Source: Porphyridium purpureum (taxonomy: Eukaryota; Rhodophyta; Bangiophyceae; Porphyridiales; Porphyridiaceae). Taken from it: DNA of 64,000 bases. This document shows, piece after piece, positions 10,593 through 21,100 of the stretch. The stretch is taken from positions 2,343,699 through 2,407,698 of the forward strand of contig VRMN01000002.1 in the NCBI GenBank assembly GCA_008690995.1, given 5' to 3'. How positions within the stretch are numbered: position 1 is the stretch's first letter; every line of letters starts with the position of its first letter. A program made the position numbers and the translations under genes. The notes beneath the pieces were generated by a model. The model was not told where the DNA came from. It searched no databases and saw only the letters and a program-made list of their open reading frames with translations.

Positions 10593-11357
10593 AGAAAGGA
10601 CATCATTTTGCGATCATGCAGCAGGATCGTCAAAAAGTGCTGCGTCGTGATTCTTGCCGCTGGTGTGAATGCGCGGGCGCGCGCGCGCGCGGCGGACATT
10701 GCGTGCCGACCAACGCTGTGCACGCACGCTTCGTGCTGCTGCGTCCCGTCATCGAATAGGTCCGAAGCGATTGGCGCAACCGCACGGAAAATCGCTCGAC
10801 ACACTCAGATGCCCGCTTGTGCGGCACAAAGCGCTGCGCGACAAGTACCAAAGGCACCTGCTTTGCGCCGTCAATGCGGTTGAGCAGCAGCTCGCGCTCA
10901 TGCTCCCGTGTCTGCGTCATCGCACTCCACCTCACGAACACCTGGGGGTGCAACAGCACGCCGCGCGACACGTGAAGCAATGTGTACCGCGTCTGAACGT
11001 TGCGTCGTGCGTAGATGCCAAGAACGCGCACGTCAACGGCGCCATGCTGAAGCATTTACGCGCCCCACTAATTTGTGGTCTCGCGACGCCCCATTGTAGC
11101 GACGGCTGGACATGTTTGCTCGCCATGTCACTGACGCGCTGATGCTCTGTCGAGCGCCCGCGCATGTTGATGCCGCCTCGTAAGTGGCGACCTGGGCTGG
11201 GCGCTTGCGTCTCTCAGAAAGCAGGGCGCTTGTTTTGAGCTGGCGTGGGGGCAGAGGCCGGCGCGGCGGCGGTCGTCGTGGCGCTAGTGTCGCTGGTGGT
11301 GCTAGATTCAAGCCGTGCGAAGATTCTTCTGCTGGCGGCTATGTTTACGATACACGA
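10593..11357. other. No supported gene; short (CG)-rich tract at about 10673-10693
   Basis: Frames of 60-157 codons overlap on both strands without a motif. A short alternating C/G run lies at 10673-10693. Confidence 0.4.
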
Positions 11358-13209
11358 ATGGACACTATGGGCAGTGACGCGCGAGGCTTAGCGGCCGATC
11401 TACTTCGACTGCTTCAGTGCAATGATAGTGCTGCGTACGGAGCGTACGAGCAGCTTGGATCGCGTTGGTACATGTTTGCTCTGAGCGGCGCGCCGCGTAT
11501 TGAGCTCGCCATCGCGCACGGTCAAAGCGACGCGTACGCTGCATCAAGCGGCATGGTTGTCAAGTGCACGAGAGGAAAGCTCGTGATACACGTATAGCCA
11601 CTGGCGTCCCACGTGCGCCGTGTCCCTCTTTGTGACTTTCTGGAACGACACTGCAATATAATAGTGCATCAAGATATAGAGCGAGCTCAACTCTTTAGCA
11701 GGTATGGCAAAGCGCCAAGCACGCTCGGTGCTTGCTGAGCCGCGTGAAAGGGTCGCAATATACGGATGGCGCATCCGGGCACGTGGATTCTAGAGCGGTC
11801 GTCCCCGTAGCTTTTGCGCGCCGATGATTCGTCAGAGTGGATGTTGGAGGCACGCTTTGAGCTCGGCCTGCCGGCATCGGGTCGTACGATTGAAGGAAGA
11901 AAGGCGCACATGATCCTGTGCGAGACTGTACCGCGTCTTGTTCAGCAAAGCTTTTTGTGGCTTAGCTTGGAGAAGCAGAATGACCATCAGACCAGGCGTC
12001 AGCACAGCGCGCAGGCCGCGCATGAGCATGTGATCTGTGCGGAAGATCAAGCCGCCTTGCGAGGCATGCTGGAATCGGCTGGCCTCGTGGCTTTCGTTCC
12101 AGATAGCGCCATCTTGCCGCGACTACATGGTGCGAGTGAGCTTCCGATGCCTTCAGCGTCTGCACTCTCCTTTTCCTCACCAGACGCGCTGCGCATCAGC
12201 ATGACGCAGCCGAGCGGCAAGACGCTGACCGGCATGAGCATTCGAAAGGGAGTGCATCTTATTGTCGCAGGTGGCGTTCACGGAAAATTGATGCTGTTGC
12301 AGGCGATTGAGCTAGGCGTTTATGGCCGTGTGCCCAGTGACGGAAGTGAGATTGTCTCATGCCTGGCTTTTGCATCCAAAATGCGCGCTGAAGATGGTCT
12401 CGCGGTGACGTCGCTCGACATGTCGCCGTTCATTTCAAACCTGCCTTTCGGGCGTGCCACAAATGACTTTTCGACTGCCGACGGATCTGGCAGTACGAGC
12501 CAAGCGGCGAGTACCGCCGAGGCGCTGGAAATTGGTTGTGACCTCTTTATCTTCGACGAGAACGCGTGCGCGAGCAACTTTATGTATCGAGATGCGGTCA
12601 TGTTGGCGCTTTTAGGCAAGCACAAGGAGCCAATCACACCCTTTCTGGACCGTATCCATGTTCGTTTCGAATCGCTCGGGATCTCGAGCCTTTGGGTGGT
12701 GGGCAACTGCGGTGCGTTCTTTGATGTTGCCGATACCGTGATCGTAATGGAGACTGCTACAAAGCGTATGATGTCTCGGACGAAACGAAAAGCATATCGT
12801 GTGCGCAAGGTCGCGGTGGCGCGCAGCAGGTGAGCAGGGCCGTGCTAGACAATGACGTGGGACAATCGACCTCGCTGTTTTCGGACGGGAGGATCCTTTT
12901 GCGCTCGCCGGCAGCGGCACGTTACAAATACAGGATACGGGGCGAATCTATTGTGGCTTGGAGGAGTTTGCCATGAAGCTTCGTGCGCTCGAGCAACTCG
13001 TTGAATTGGGACAGACGCGCGTGACCGCGGATGCTGTACGATTTGTGGAGATGGCGAGCGAGCAGACCGCGCCGATGCAAGGCTTGAAGGAGCTGGTTGT
13101 GCGTGTCGAGGCTGCGCTGGGCGCGAAGGGGATTGACGCCTTGGCTCCGAGCGGGTGGAAAGGTATTGGCTTCTACTCGCGGCCGCGATCAACCGCTGGC
13201 GGCTTTTGA
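11358..13209 (+). pseudogene. Pseudogene of the predicted ABC-class ATPase family (PF09818 type)
   Basis: One frame can be followed from an ATG at 11358. AYGAYEQLGSRW and the later AHGQSDAYAASS match the N-terminal region of this family. The middle holds ARFELGLPASGRTI, GKTLTGMSIRKGVHLIVAGG, AEDGLAVTSLDMSPFISNLP and GSGSTSQAASTAEALE. The frame is cut by stops at 11595, 11736, 11745 and 11808. After a stop at 12831-12833 the C-terminal part (LRALEQLVELGQTRVTAD) continues in another frame at 12958-13209. The Walker A loop reads GGVHGKLMLL: the Lys is kept but the usual Ser/Thr after it is Leu. The Walker B region reads FIFDENACASNFM in place of the usual DED. The protein's role is poorly known even where intact. 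A simple GT-AG intron does not repair the frame, so decay is the best explanation. Confidence 0.8.
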
Positions 13210-14695
13210 AAGTGTCCATCGACGCGTCCGTGAAGGACCAGACTTTGCTTCGAGGCATGTGTCTACGAAAGGCTTTAAAAAGCTTTGGACGCACGTATCT
13301 GTGTTTTCGAAAAGCCACTTCCAAGTAGCGAACCAAGCCGCACCGAGTGATCCCCGGGTTGGCCAATGAGGACCTTGCGCGACAGGCGGTTTCTGCTTTG
13401 CGCGGGAGTCGGTGACCACCGTGCACGAGCTGTCCCGCTCGCGCTATCCGCGCACTGTCAGCTGGACCCTGCGCCGTTCGCGCCGCACGGCGGGAGCCCC
13501 TTCTGCTGCCGGTAACACGTGTACGCAACGGTCCCTGTTGAACAGGCATGCCCGAGCGAACGGTGGGGATGATGTTACCCAAGGTGAGCGCCATTATGAT
13601 CTGTGAGGAAAGACTGTTTTTATCCTGAATCACCTTGCTTCCTCGACCGGCATCCCACGCGTCCCATAGTGGGGAGCGGCGCTTGATACCATTGCGGCGC
13701 CGAGCCCGGCAGAGAAAGGTGAAGGCAATGTGTGCTGCGTGTGCGAGTTTGCACGTCCCGGAGAGCAACAGCACGGCAGGCCGGACGGGTTGCGACGCCG
13801 TGCAAACCGAGAGAGGGGAGTTGATACGCCGCGCTGCATGCCTCGCGCCTCCCCGCTTCACACGTCGCAGGTGCCGTGCACGTGACCTCGACACGTCAGC
13901 GCACATTGTTAAACAACGCGAGTGCGCGCTTTAATTAAGATCTGAGGTACAGCGCCCGTCTGGCGGAGTGTACTCCATTCCCAACGGCTGGACTGTACTT
14001 CCATTTCTTTAAATTCAGCGCGCCGCTCGCGGTCTATCAAAACGGCGCCGTTCAAGCACACCCGCGCGTGCTCCTTCCACGTGACGGCCACAGCCTGCCA
14101 AGCTGTACTCCACGCGTCCGCGAAAATCGCGAATCCGCGCTGCTGAGTGATAAACTCAGCCCAAGTCCCGTCGAAACTCGCGGCGGCATCGAAAAACAGG
14201 CATGTGTTGCGCGTGCAGAAAGCGCGCCGTTTTGGCGTGCTTTGCAGGAGAGAAAAATAAAAGGATGGAATACAATTATCGCGCGATTGCATATCAGAAA
14301 GCGAGCAGTTGCCTAGTGAGACGCGCCGCTGTTTATTCGGACGGCGCTCCGTTTGCCGCGCAGGACGCTGTGGAGTTGTGAGGTGTCGCTCTCGGCACAG
14401 AACTGCTAGTCCTTTTGCGTGGGCTAGGTTGGGTCGATAGACAGACACGTCGGGATACGCACAAAAGGCTTAAAAGCTGCGTCCGCCTTGCTCGGTCCAC
14501 CGGCTTGAAGAGTGGGTAGGGGCGAACGGGAAAACGAAGGGGCGCTTGTGCGGGTCGGCATCTTAAACTCGGCTTTCGTCCTTGGCTCGGGCCACGAAGT
14601 CGTGGATCGCGTGCGTCCGGTGCTCACGGTGGATTACAAGCGAGTGTATTTTGGTGTTGTAAATCCGGTGAGGTAATCAAGCAACACAGGGAGGA
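13210..14695. other. Upstream region of the kinase gene; one weak minus-strand frame at 13909-14448
   Basis: The minus-strand frame at 13909-14448 (179 codons) has an aromatic-rich core (FDGTWAEFITQQRGFAIFAD) that does not look like random GC-rich translation. I recognise no family, and it may be a relic. Other frames overlap it in several phases. The stretch next to 14696 should hold the kinase promoter; no clear TATA box is visible there. Confidence 0.3.
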
Positions 14696-17272
14696 ATGGC
14701 GACGGCCAAGAGAGTGCCATGGGGTGAAGGTATGAAAGTGGCTGGCGCAATCGCCGACGATGTTGGGCCTGCACTTCCGTACGTTGCGGTCGCTTTCAAG
14801 GTTACCAAGATTATTATAGAGTATGCGCAGGCGGCAAAGGCGAACAAGGACTCATGCATGCTGCTCGCCAAGCGCGCCGTGTCCATCAAAAACATGCTGG
14901 TTGAATACTTTGGCCCCGATGGTGAGAAGCTCGTGAATAAGAGACACGACTTGACGCACAAAAGTCTGCTTGAGTGCCTCAGCGACCTGGAGTCTGGGCT
15001 TCAGTCCGCCTGCTCGCTCGTGAAGAAGTTTTCAAGTGCCGAAAAAGCGCATGAAAAAGTGCTTCGCGCTCTGCGGGCGAAGAACTACCTCGGCGAGTTC
15101 CAGGCGTGCGGCGATCGGCTAACCGAACTCGAGTCGCAATTATCGAACATCATCACTTCCAAAATCGCGCACGACCAAGAGCAGAATCAGCAGGAGTTGC
15201 TGCGCAAGCTAGAGCAAAATCATCTGGAGATGATGCAAGCACGAGATGCGGACAGAGTGAGGGATAGATCAATGCTCGAGCGTGAACTACGGGCTCTTCC
15301 GGAGAGGATCGCCGTTCTCCAAATGCACAGCATATCAGCGGATGTTCCGACTACGTGCGTTGGTGCAGGCATTGCCGGCAGTGGTGATTCTATGCAGCCG
15401 CAGCTCATCGAGCCGTGGTTTATAGACGTTGCTGATGTCGAAAAGGAAGAGCACGTGAAAGGTAAGAAGCGAAAGTTTGTCATACTCGGCACCGGTGGCT
15501 TTGGGACAGTTTTCCGGGGCACGTGCAGGGGGGAGACCGTTGCTGTCAAGCAAGTGAATTCATCAGGCGACAAAGCGATGCGGGAGTTTAAGAACGAGCT
15601 AGGAATGATGTGGCGAGTTTCACACGAGAACATTATTCGGACGCATGGAGGTTTTTACCCATTGGATGACGTTGACGACCATGAAGATGAAATGCCACTC
15701 ATTGTGCTCGAATACGCCCCGAAGGGTTCGCTTGAAAAGTACATGTTTGCCGATAGGAAGATGAACTTGCTTCCGAAAGCTACATTGTTGATTATTTTTC
15801 GTGGGGTTTTGGATGGCTTGAAGTATCTTCATGCAAGCAAGGTTCTCCATCGAGACATCAAGCCCCAGAACATTCTCCTGATGGAAGACTGGACGCCGAA
15901 GATTAGCGATTTCGGGTTGGCTACCGTGAAGAACACCTGCTCATTTGCAAACACAAAGCTTGGTACAAGGGGCTATATGGCACCCGAGATTATTCGTGGT
16001 GACCAGTACAACCGCTCTTGCGACGTGTGGTCGTACGGAGTCATGTTGTTCGAAATGCTGCTCGGCGAGGCGATGTTCGAAAGTGAATTCTCAGAATACC
16101 AAATTTTAAAGATTCTTGAAGATCCGAAGCGAGGTGTGCCGTGGGACAGATTGAACAAGTCGGAGTACGCGAAGCAATGGCCGGCCTGGGTTGTGGAAAT
16201 AGCAAGCGCGTGTCTGCAGACTACGCCCAAGAAGCGCCCGACTGTTCCGGATATCTGGCTGGAGTTTTATGGCAGTATGGGTGCGGAGGGCGCTACTGCG
16301 GCTGCAAAGTCACAGACCGCCCAATATGCGGCGTCCACATCCGGCTTGAGCACAGCAAAGTTTGATGCGTTGACAGGAAAACTTTCGCATGTCACGGTAT
16401 CTGGTGGGCCAGTAGGCCCGTCATCAAGCACTGGAGGTAGCGCGGCGGGGCCAAGTGGATCTCGTCCTGTGCAGGCGCCAGAGCTGAGTGCCGATGATAA
16501 GCTCCGATACGCAGAAGAATGGGAAGTAGCAGGAAACATGGCGTACGCGTATGAGTATTTCAAGTTAGCAGCAGAAGCAGGCGCCGCGGAAGGCCAGTTC
16601 CGGCTGGGCAAGATTTTGCTCGACGGCTCGCACGGGATGAGCCAGCACTTGGAACATGGCGCCGGTTGGGTGCGCGCAGCTGCTGAGAAAGGACGCACTG
16701 ACGCCATGATTGAGTATGGCCGCTGCCACCACTCTGGGCGGGGGGTGCCGCAGAATCTAAGCTTGGCGAAGGAGTGGTATGCCAAGGCCGCAAAACTCGG
16801 CAGCCCGGCGGGGTCCGAATGGCTCAAGGCGGTGGAGACTGAAGAGCAAACAGCGCTGAGACGGCAACAGAACGAGGCCGCAAAGAGGCGGTTCGAGGAG
16901 GACAAGAAGAAAGCGGAGCGCGATCGTCAGGCTCTGGAGCACGCAGCCGCCGTTCGTCGGGCAGCTGCAGAGGAACACGAGCGCCTCGAGAAGGAGGCGC
17001 GAGATCTTGCCGCGCGGCGCGAAGCGGAAGCTGCTGCTGCGCGGAAGCGTGAAGAGGAGGCCGCCGCCGCGGAGCAAGCGCGGCGCGAGAAGGAGGCGCG
17101 AGAGCTAGCCGCACGGCGCGCTGCCGCCGCGAAAGCGCGGCGTGAAAGGAGGCGCGGGAACTTGCCGCACAACGCGCCGCCGCCGCTGCGGAGCAGGCGC
17201 GCCGCGACGCCGCAGACTGGCAGCGACGTGGCCAGGCCGCAGAAGACGAAAAGAACTTCGCGGAAGCGCTGA
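14696..17272 (+). CDS. Protein kinase with MLKL-like helical N-terminus, Sel1 repeats and coiled coil
   Basis: The ORF encodes 858 residues. Residues about 10-170 are helical with regular heptads and Cys/Leu positions, resembling the four-helix bundle of MLKL/HeLo proteins; this is a by-eye resemblance. A coil follows (about 155-215). The kinase domain spans about 258-523: Gly loop GTGGFG near 264, VAVK lysine near 283, HRDIKPQN near 385, DFG near 406 and APE near 428. All catalytic residues are present, so it should be an active Ser/Thr kinase. Residues about 602-706 hold two to three Sel1 repeats (AEGQFRLG, AMIEYGRCHHSGRGVPQN). Residues 715-820 form a charged Ala/Glu/Arg coiled coil. The last 40 residues are out of frame: one base missing in TGAAAGG near 17143, relative to the TGAGAAGG-like unit just upstream, diverts the frame from the Sel1 tail at 17296-18120. 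Sel1 repeats are scaffolds, so a signalling role is likely. Confidence 0.85.
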   Translation: MATAKRVPWGEGMKVAGAIADDVGPALPYVAVAFKVTKIIIEYAQAAKANKDSCMLLAKRAVSIKNMLVEYFGPDGEKLVNKRHDLTHKSLLECLSDLESGLQSACSLVKKFSSAEKAHEKVLRALRAKNYLGEFQACGDRLTELESQLSNIITSKIAHDQEQNQQELLRKLEQNHLEMMQARDADRVRDRSMLERELRALPERIAVLQMHSISADVPTTCVGAGIAGSGDSMQPQLIEPWFIDVADVEKEEHVKGKKRKFVILGTGGFGTVFRGTCRGETVAVKQVNSSGDKAMREFKNELGMMWRVSHENIIRTHGGFYPLDDVDDHEDEMPLIVLEYAPKGSLEKYMFADRKMNLLPKATLLIIFRGVLDGLKYLHASKVLHRDIKPQNILLMEDWTPKISDFGLATVKNTCSFANTKLGTRGYMAPEIIRGDQYNRSCDVWSYGVMLFEMLLGEAMFESEFSEYQILKILEDPKRGVPWDRLNKSEYAKQWPAWVVEIASACLQTTPKKRPTVPDIWLEFYGSMGAEGATAAAKSQTAQYAASTSGLSTAKFDALTGKLSHVTVSGGPVGPSSSTGGSAAGPSGSRPVQAPELSADDKLRYAEEWEVAGNMAYAYEYFKLAAEAGAAEGQFRLGKILLDGSHGMSQHLEHGAGWVRAAAEKGRTDAMIEYGRCHHSGRGVPQNLSLAKEWYAKAAKLGSPAGSEWLKAVETEEQTALRRQQNEAAKRRFEEDKKKAERDRQALEHAAAVRRAAAEEHERLEKEARDLAARREAEAAAARKREEEAAAAEQARREKEARELAARRAAAAKARRERRRGNLPHNAPPPLRSRRAATPQTGSDVARPQKTKRTSRKR

Positions 17273-17295
17273 TTTGGTACCGCAAGGCCGCGCAA

Positions 17296-18120
17296 GTGGA
17301 AAACGCCTTCTCGCAGGGCAGGGTGGGCTATTTCTATCACAAGGCTTTGGGCGGCCTGCCGCAGGACAAGCGCTCTGCGGTCGAGTGGTACCGCAAGGCC
17401 GCGGCTCAGGGAGACGCACAGGCGCAGTGCAACTTGGGCACTTGCTACGAGAACGGGGAGGGCGGCCTGCCGCAGGACACGCGCGCGGCGGTCGAGTGGT
17501 GGCGCAAGGCCGCGGATCAGGCAAGTGTAACGGCGCAGTGTGGTTTGGGCTATTGTCACGAGAAAGGGCTGGGCGGGCTGCAGCAGGACAAGCGCGCGGC
17601 GGTCGAGTGGTTCCGCAAGGCCGCGGCACAGGGTCTCGCAGAGGCGCAGTGCATTTTGGGCTATTATTACAGCAGCGGGGAGGGCGGTCTACCGCGGGAC
17701 TCGCGCGTGGCAGTCGAGTGGTGGCACAAGGCCGCGGATCAGGGACTCGCAGAGGCGCAGTGTAGTTTGGGCTATTGTTACAGCAGCGGGGAGGGCGGTC
17801 TACCGCAGGACGCGCGCGTGGCAGTCGAGTGGTGGCGCACGGCCGCGGATCAGGGACTCGCAGAAGCGCAGTATATTTTGGGCTATTGTTACGAGAACGG
17901 AGAGGGCGGTCTGATGCAGGACAAGCGCGCGGCGGTCGAGTGGTGGCGCAAGGCCGCGCAACAGGGACAAGCAAACGCGCAGTGTGCTTTGGCCTGTTGT
18001 TACGAGAACGGGTCGGGCGGGCTGCCGCAGGACACACTCGCGGCGGTCCAGTGGCTGCGCAAGGCCGCGGAACAGGGAAACGCAAGGGCGCAGAAAGCGT
18101 TGAAAAGATTAAGATACTAG
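17296..18120 (+). CDS. Sel1-repeat tail of the kinase gene, now in a separate frame
   Basis: About seven Sel1 repeats of 36 residues follow each other, with consensus GGLPQDxRAAVEWWRKAA and AQCxLGYCY. At DNA level they are close copies with a 108-bp period. The frame has no ATG of its own (it can only begin at GTG 17296) and is continuous upstream, in this phase, with coiled-coil codons of the kinase ORF back to about 17143. It is therefore the original C-terminus of the kinase, separated by a one-base deletion. If the deletion is an assembly error, one protein of about 1,140 residues is made; if real, the kinase loses most of its Sel1 scaffold. Confidence 0.75.
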   Translation: MENAFSQGRVGYFYHKALGGLPQDKRSAVEWYRKAAAQGDAQAQCNLGTCYENGEGGLPQDTRAAVEWWRKAADQASVTAQCGLGYCHEKGLGGLQQDKRAAVEWFRKAAAQGLAEAQCILGYYYSSGEGGLPRDSRVAVEWWHKAADQGLAEAQCSLGYCYSSGEGGLPQDARVAVEWWRTAADQGLAEAQYILGYCYENGEGGLMQDKRAAVEWWRKAAQQGQANAQCALACCYENGSGGLPQDTLAAVQWLRKAAEQGNARAQKALKRLRY

Positions 18121-18133
18121 TGCTGAGCAGCGA

Positions 18134-18139
18134 AATAAA
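18134..18139 (+). terminator. Polyadenylation signal AATAAA
   Basis: AATAAA lies 14 bases after the stop of the Sel1 tail, a plausible 3'-end signal for the kinase transcript. Confidence 0.45.
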
Positions 18140-21100
18140 ATATACAATCGCGATCTTGTTCGCGTATGAATCCCAAACATGACGAGCCGAGCGCTGACCA
18201 GTCCTGAATTTCTCGCTGTGCAACGCCACCAGTGCGTGGGTGTGGCCGTTTTGCTCTCACGATCGAGCATGCGAGAAGACCAAAGTCTTGCTTGTGTTCC
18301 GCATTCACCCGTGTCCTGCGATTGCGATGCCCCGGCACTGAGGCAACACTTCAGCGAGTCCTCAATGCCAAGCTGGTTGTGCGAGATGACGCCCAGTCGC
18401 TTGTTCGCTCATGTTGTGCCACTGGCTTGATTTGCATGACCGTCTCAACCTGGTCGCTGTGTAAGTGTCGACAAAGGCTCTGTTCGGTTTGATTGTCGAA
18501 CGGAGGACGATGAGGCACGAGCGTGCTCGGTGAGCAGTGAAGTCCTTTCTCGTCGCGGAGGTGCGCGTCTGTTTGAGCCAAGCAAGGGAAATTGACTGGG
18601 TCCGGTCGTGCTCGGGCCTCTTGCCTGTTTGCGCGTGGTGATGCGGAGACTTTGACACACGAGATCGAGTCAAACGAGGAGGAGGGGTAGGCGGACAACA
18701 CAGGATTGTGCGACTGGTAAAGCATACACTCTGGTACATGGACAAGATGTGCTTGGTTCCGAGGTCCAGAGACGTACGTGGCCGAAAGAGACGTGCGCAC
18801 TGGACATGCGACGTGGACGGAGCCGGCGTCCGGTCGCTGGTGTGGCTGTCACGAAAGCCTATAGTGCGGGGGTGCGTACGCGGGTCAAAGTGGAACGTCG
18901 GCAGACACGCAGCTTTGCGCGCAGGGCCGGAAAATTCCATTGTGCACCGTTTCAGACGAGGCGCGGAGGAACATGCGCACTTGCGATCACCGGCAAGGTC
19001 TTCCTGGAAAGCATTCGTGGGCGAGCGATGCTCACTGGCGCCTGTAGTTCCAATGTGCTTGGCGTTGGTCCGCGAACTGTCGCGCGAGAGAATTGCAAAG
19101 CTTGACCAGTGCGTGCGTGGCATCGCACTGAGAGCTGGTGCGGGTCCAGGCCGCAGAGTGACGGAATGGACCTGGTCTCACTCGTTCAAGGATTCAACAA
19201 CGCGACAAGATACAGCATGCCGTCACGTTTTCATACCAGCTCTTTCTGTGGTATTGCGGAGAATCCGTCTCTTGCTTGCATCTGCTTCACCTTGACGCGA
19301 AGCGCGTGCAGTATGCGTTTTTGGTGAGAGGGGTCCGGTCACCCTCGTGCTTGCACGCCGCGCTAGTGTCGCCTTGCCGACGTGCATGCTCCCGCACCAG
19401 TTCTTCTGTCAGAGTATATCGCGGACGGCGCGGTGGCTGCACTTACCGGAATGTCGAGTTGAGCCCGCGACATGGGCATTCTTGCGAACTACTGCCTCCA
19501 ACTCTCATTCATGCAGCCTTGGGCACCGCAACGTCTGACGGGAAAGGCCTTACCCGGCTGTCCTGTTGACGCACCGGCCTGAGAGGCTCGTGACAAGACT
19601 ATCGCGACCGTTGGTTCTGCGGCCTTATCCGTTTCGTGATTGCTCGACTAGTACGTACCTCGATCGACGGTTCCAGCGTCGGCTTGGCAGCTTCCAGTGC
19701 ATATGTCCTTGCGGACATTCCACGCGCAGCGCACGGTGCTTGGCCGCACATCAGATGCAGAAGAACTGCCGCACTAACCCGGGTAGTTTCGGCTCGGTCC
19801 CGCAGTGGCGCGATCGCATTTGCCGCTTTTCCAAGCGGCAGCACATCGACATTCACACGCTCCTTTTTTCGCAGCCGGCGATGGATGACGCCGCGCGCTG
19901 CTTGGCCTGCAACACCCGTAGCAGCTCGCGGTGGGTTCTGCAGGCGCTGCGTTGACCGTTGCAAGGTATACTACCTGCCGATTACCGCTGCGCACGTTGT
20001 GGAAATTGCAGTTCTGATCGTGCACCCGCGCCGCATCTAAAAAAATAATCAGCTGCAGCGCCGTGTGCATAGTCCTCTTTACCTTTTACCATCACGGGAA
20101 CACGAATAGTGCCGACTTCTTGCGGCAGCAGCGCAGCCAATCGTGCAGGTGACTGGATCTCGTATTCAGTTTCTAAACAAATGGCAAGATACCTACCTCC
20201 TTCAGCACCTTGAATGCAGAGACAGCGCACTCTCGTTCTTTCCATGTGGCGCACACAAACCTTGCGCGTGTGCATTCGCCCGAGTCATGTCGCCTTCTTT
20301 TGCCTACTTAGCGAGGCGCTTCGTGCACTTGTCGTCAGTACTTGCCGTGGAGAGTTGGTGGCAGAAAATCATAAGATGAAATAGACGACTGCTTATGCAG
20401 CCGAACGCGGCAAAGTGCGGCTCTCGTCAGTTCCTCAATGGCATCGCATACGTCAACGAGTCCCGTGCTCCAGTTCCACCGACAGCCAGCGCCAGCGCCA
20501 AGCTTTACGAACCGGTCATCGGCGCCTGCACAATTGCGTGTTCGAACCTGAAACAGCCCCAGCATTCGTCTTTCTCGCCAGAAGCTTTGTACGACATGCT
20601 TTGAGGAGCCCAATGGTTTCGTCCTTTTCCCATGACACTGACCGACACGCAGCCACATTGTCGTGGACGCTGTTACGGTCAGTGCGGACGACACGGCTTG
20701 ATTTCTCCGGGGAAACGCGCACAAACAACGACTTGCACGTACCCAACCGCTGCAACAGCACAACACGAGTTTGTGTTTGCCTCGCGTGTGGTTCACAAAT
20801 CTCATTTAGTCCACCGATATTCTTTCTTCTGGTGCATGTCCTTTACGGACGCTCGTTCTCGATCGTCTCTGCTCCGCTGACGAGTTTAGCTCGGGCCCGG
20901 CGTTCTCAAGTGTCCCATCGTGTGGCCGAACGTCCGTTCCAAGTTCTACCTCGCGTAACCCACCCGTCCGTGAACGACATCATCCATGTTGCAAACCACA
21001 GCTTCATGTCCACACTCACGGTCAACAGTCGCCAGTCATGGGCCACGGATCAGCATCGCCACCGAGTCGCGACGCAACGCGACAACACTCCGACATGGCA

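Noticed and set aside
11700-11795. Possible GT-AG intron (GTATGG to TTCTAG) rescuing the ABC-class ATPase gene
   Set aside because: Removing it would change phase (92 nt) and leave the stop at 11595 and the break after 12833, so it does not restore the gene.
12845-13906. 353-codon minus-strand frame
   Set aside because: It overlaps the C-terminal part of the ABC-class ATPase pseudogene in antisense and is Arg/Ala-rich without motif.
17105-18229. 374-codon minus-strand Pro/Arg-rich frame
   Set aside because: Antisense shadow of the Sel1 repeats; its Pro/Arg periodicity mirrors the 108-bp repeat.
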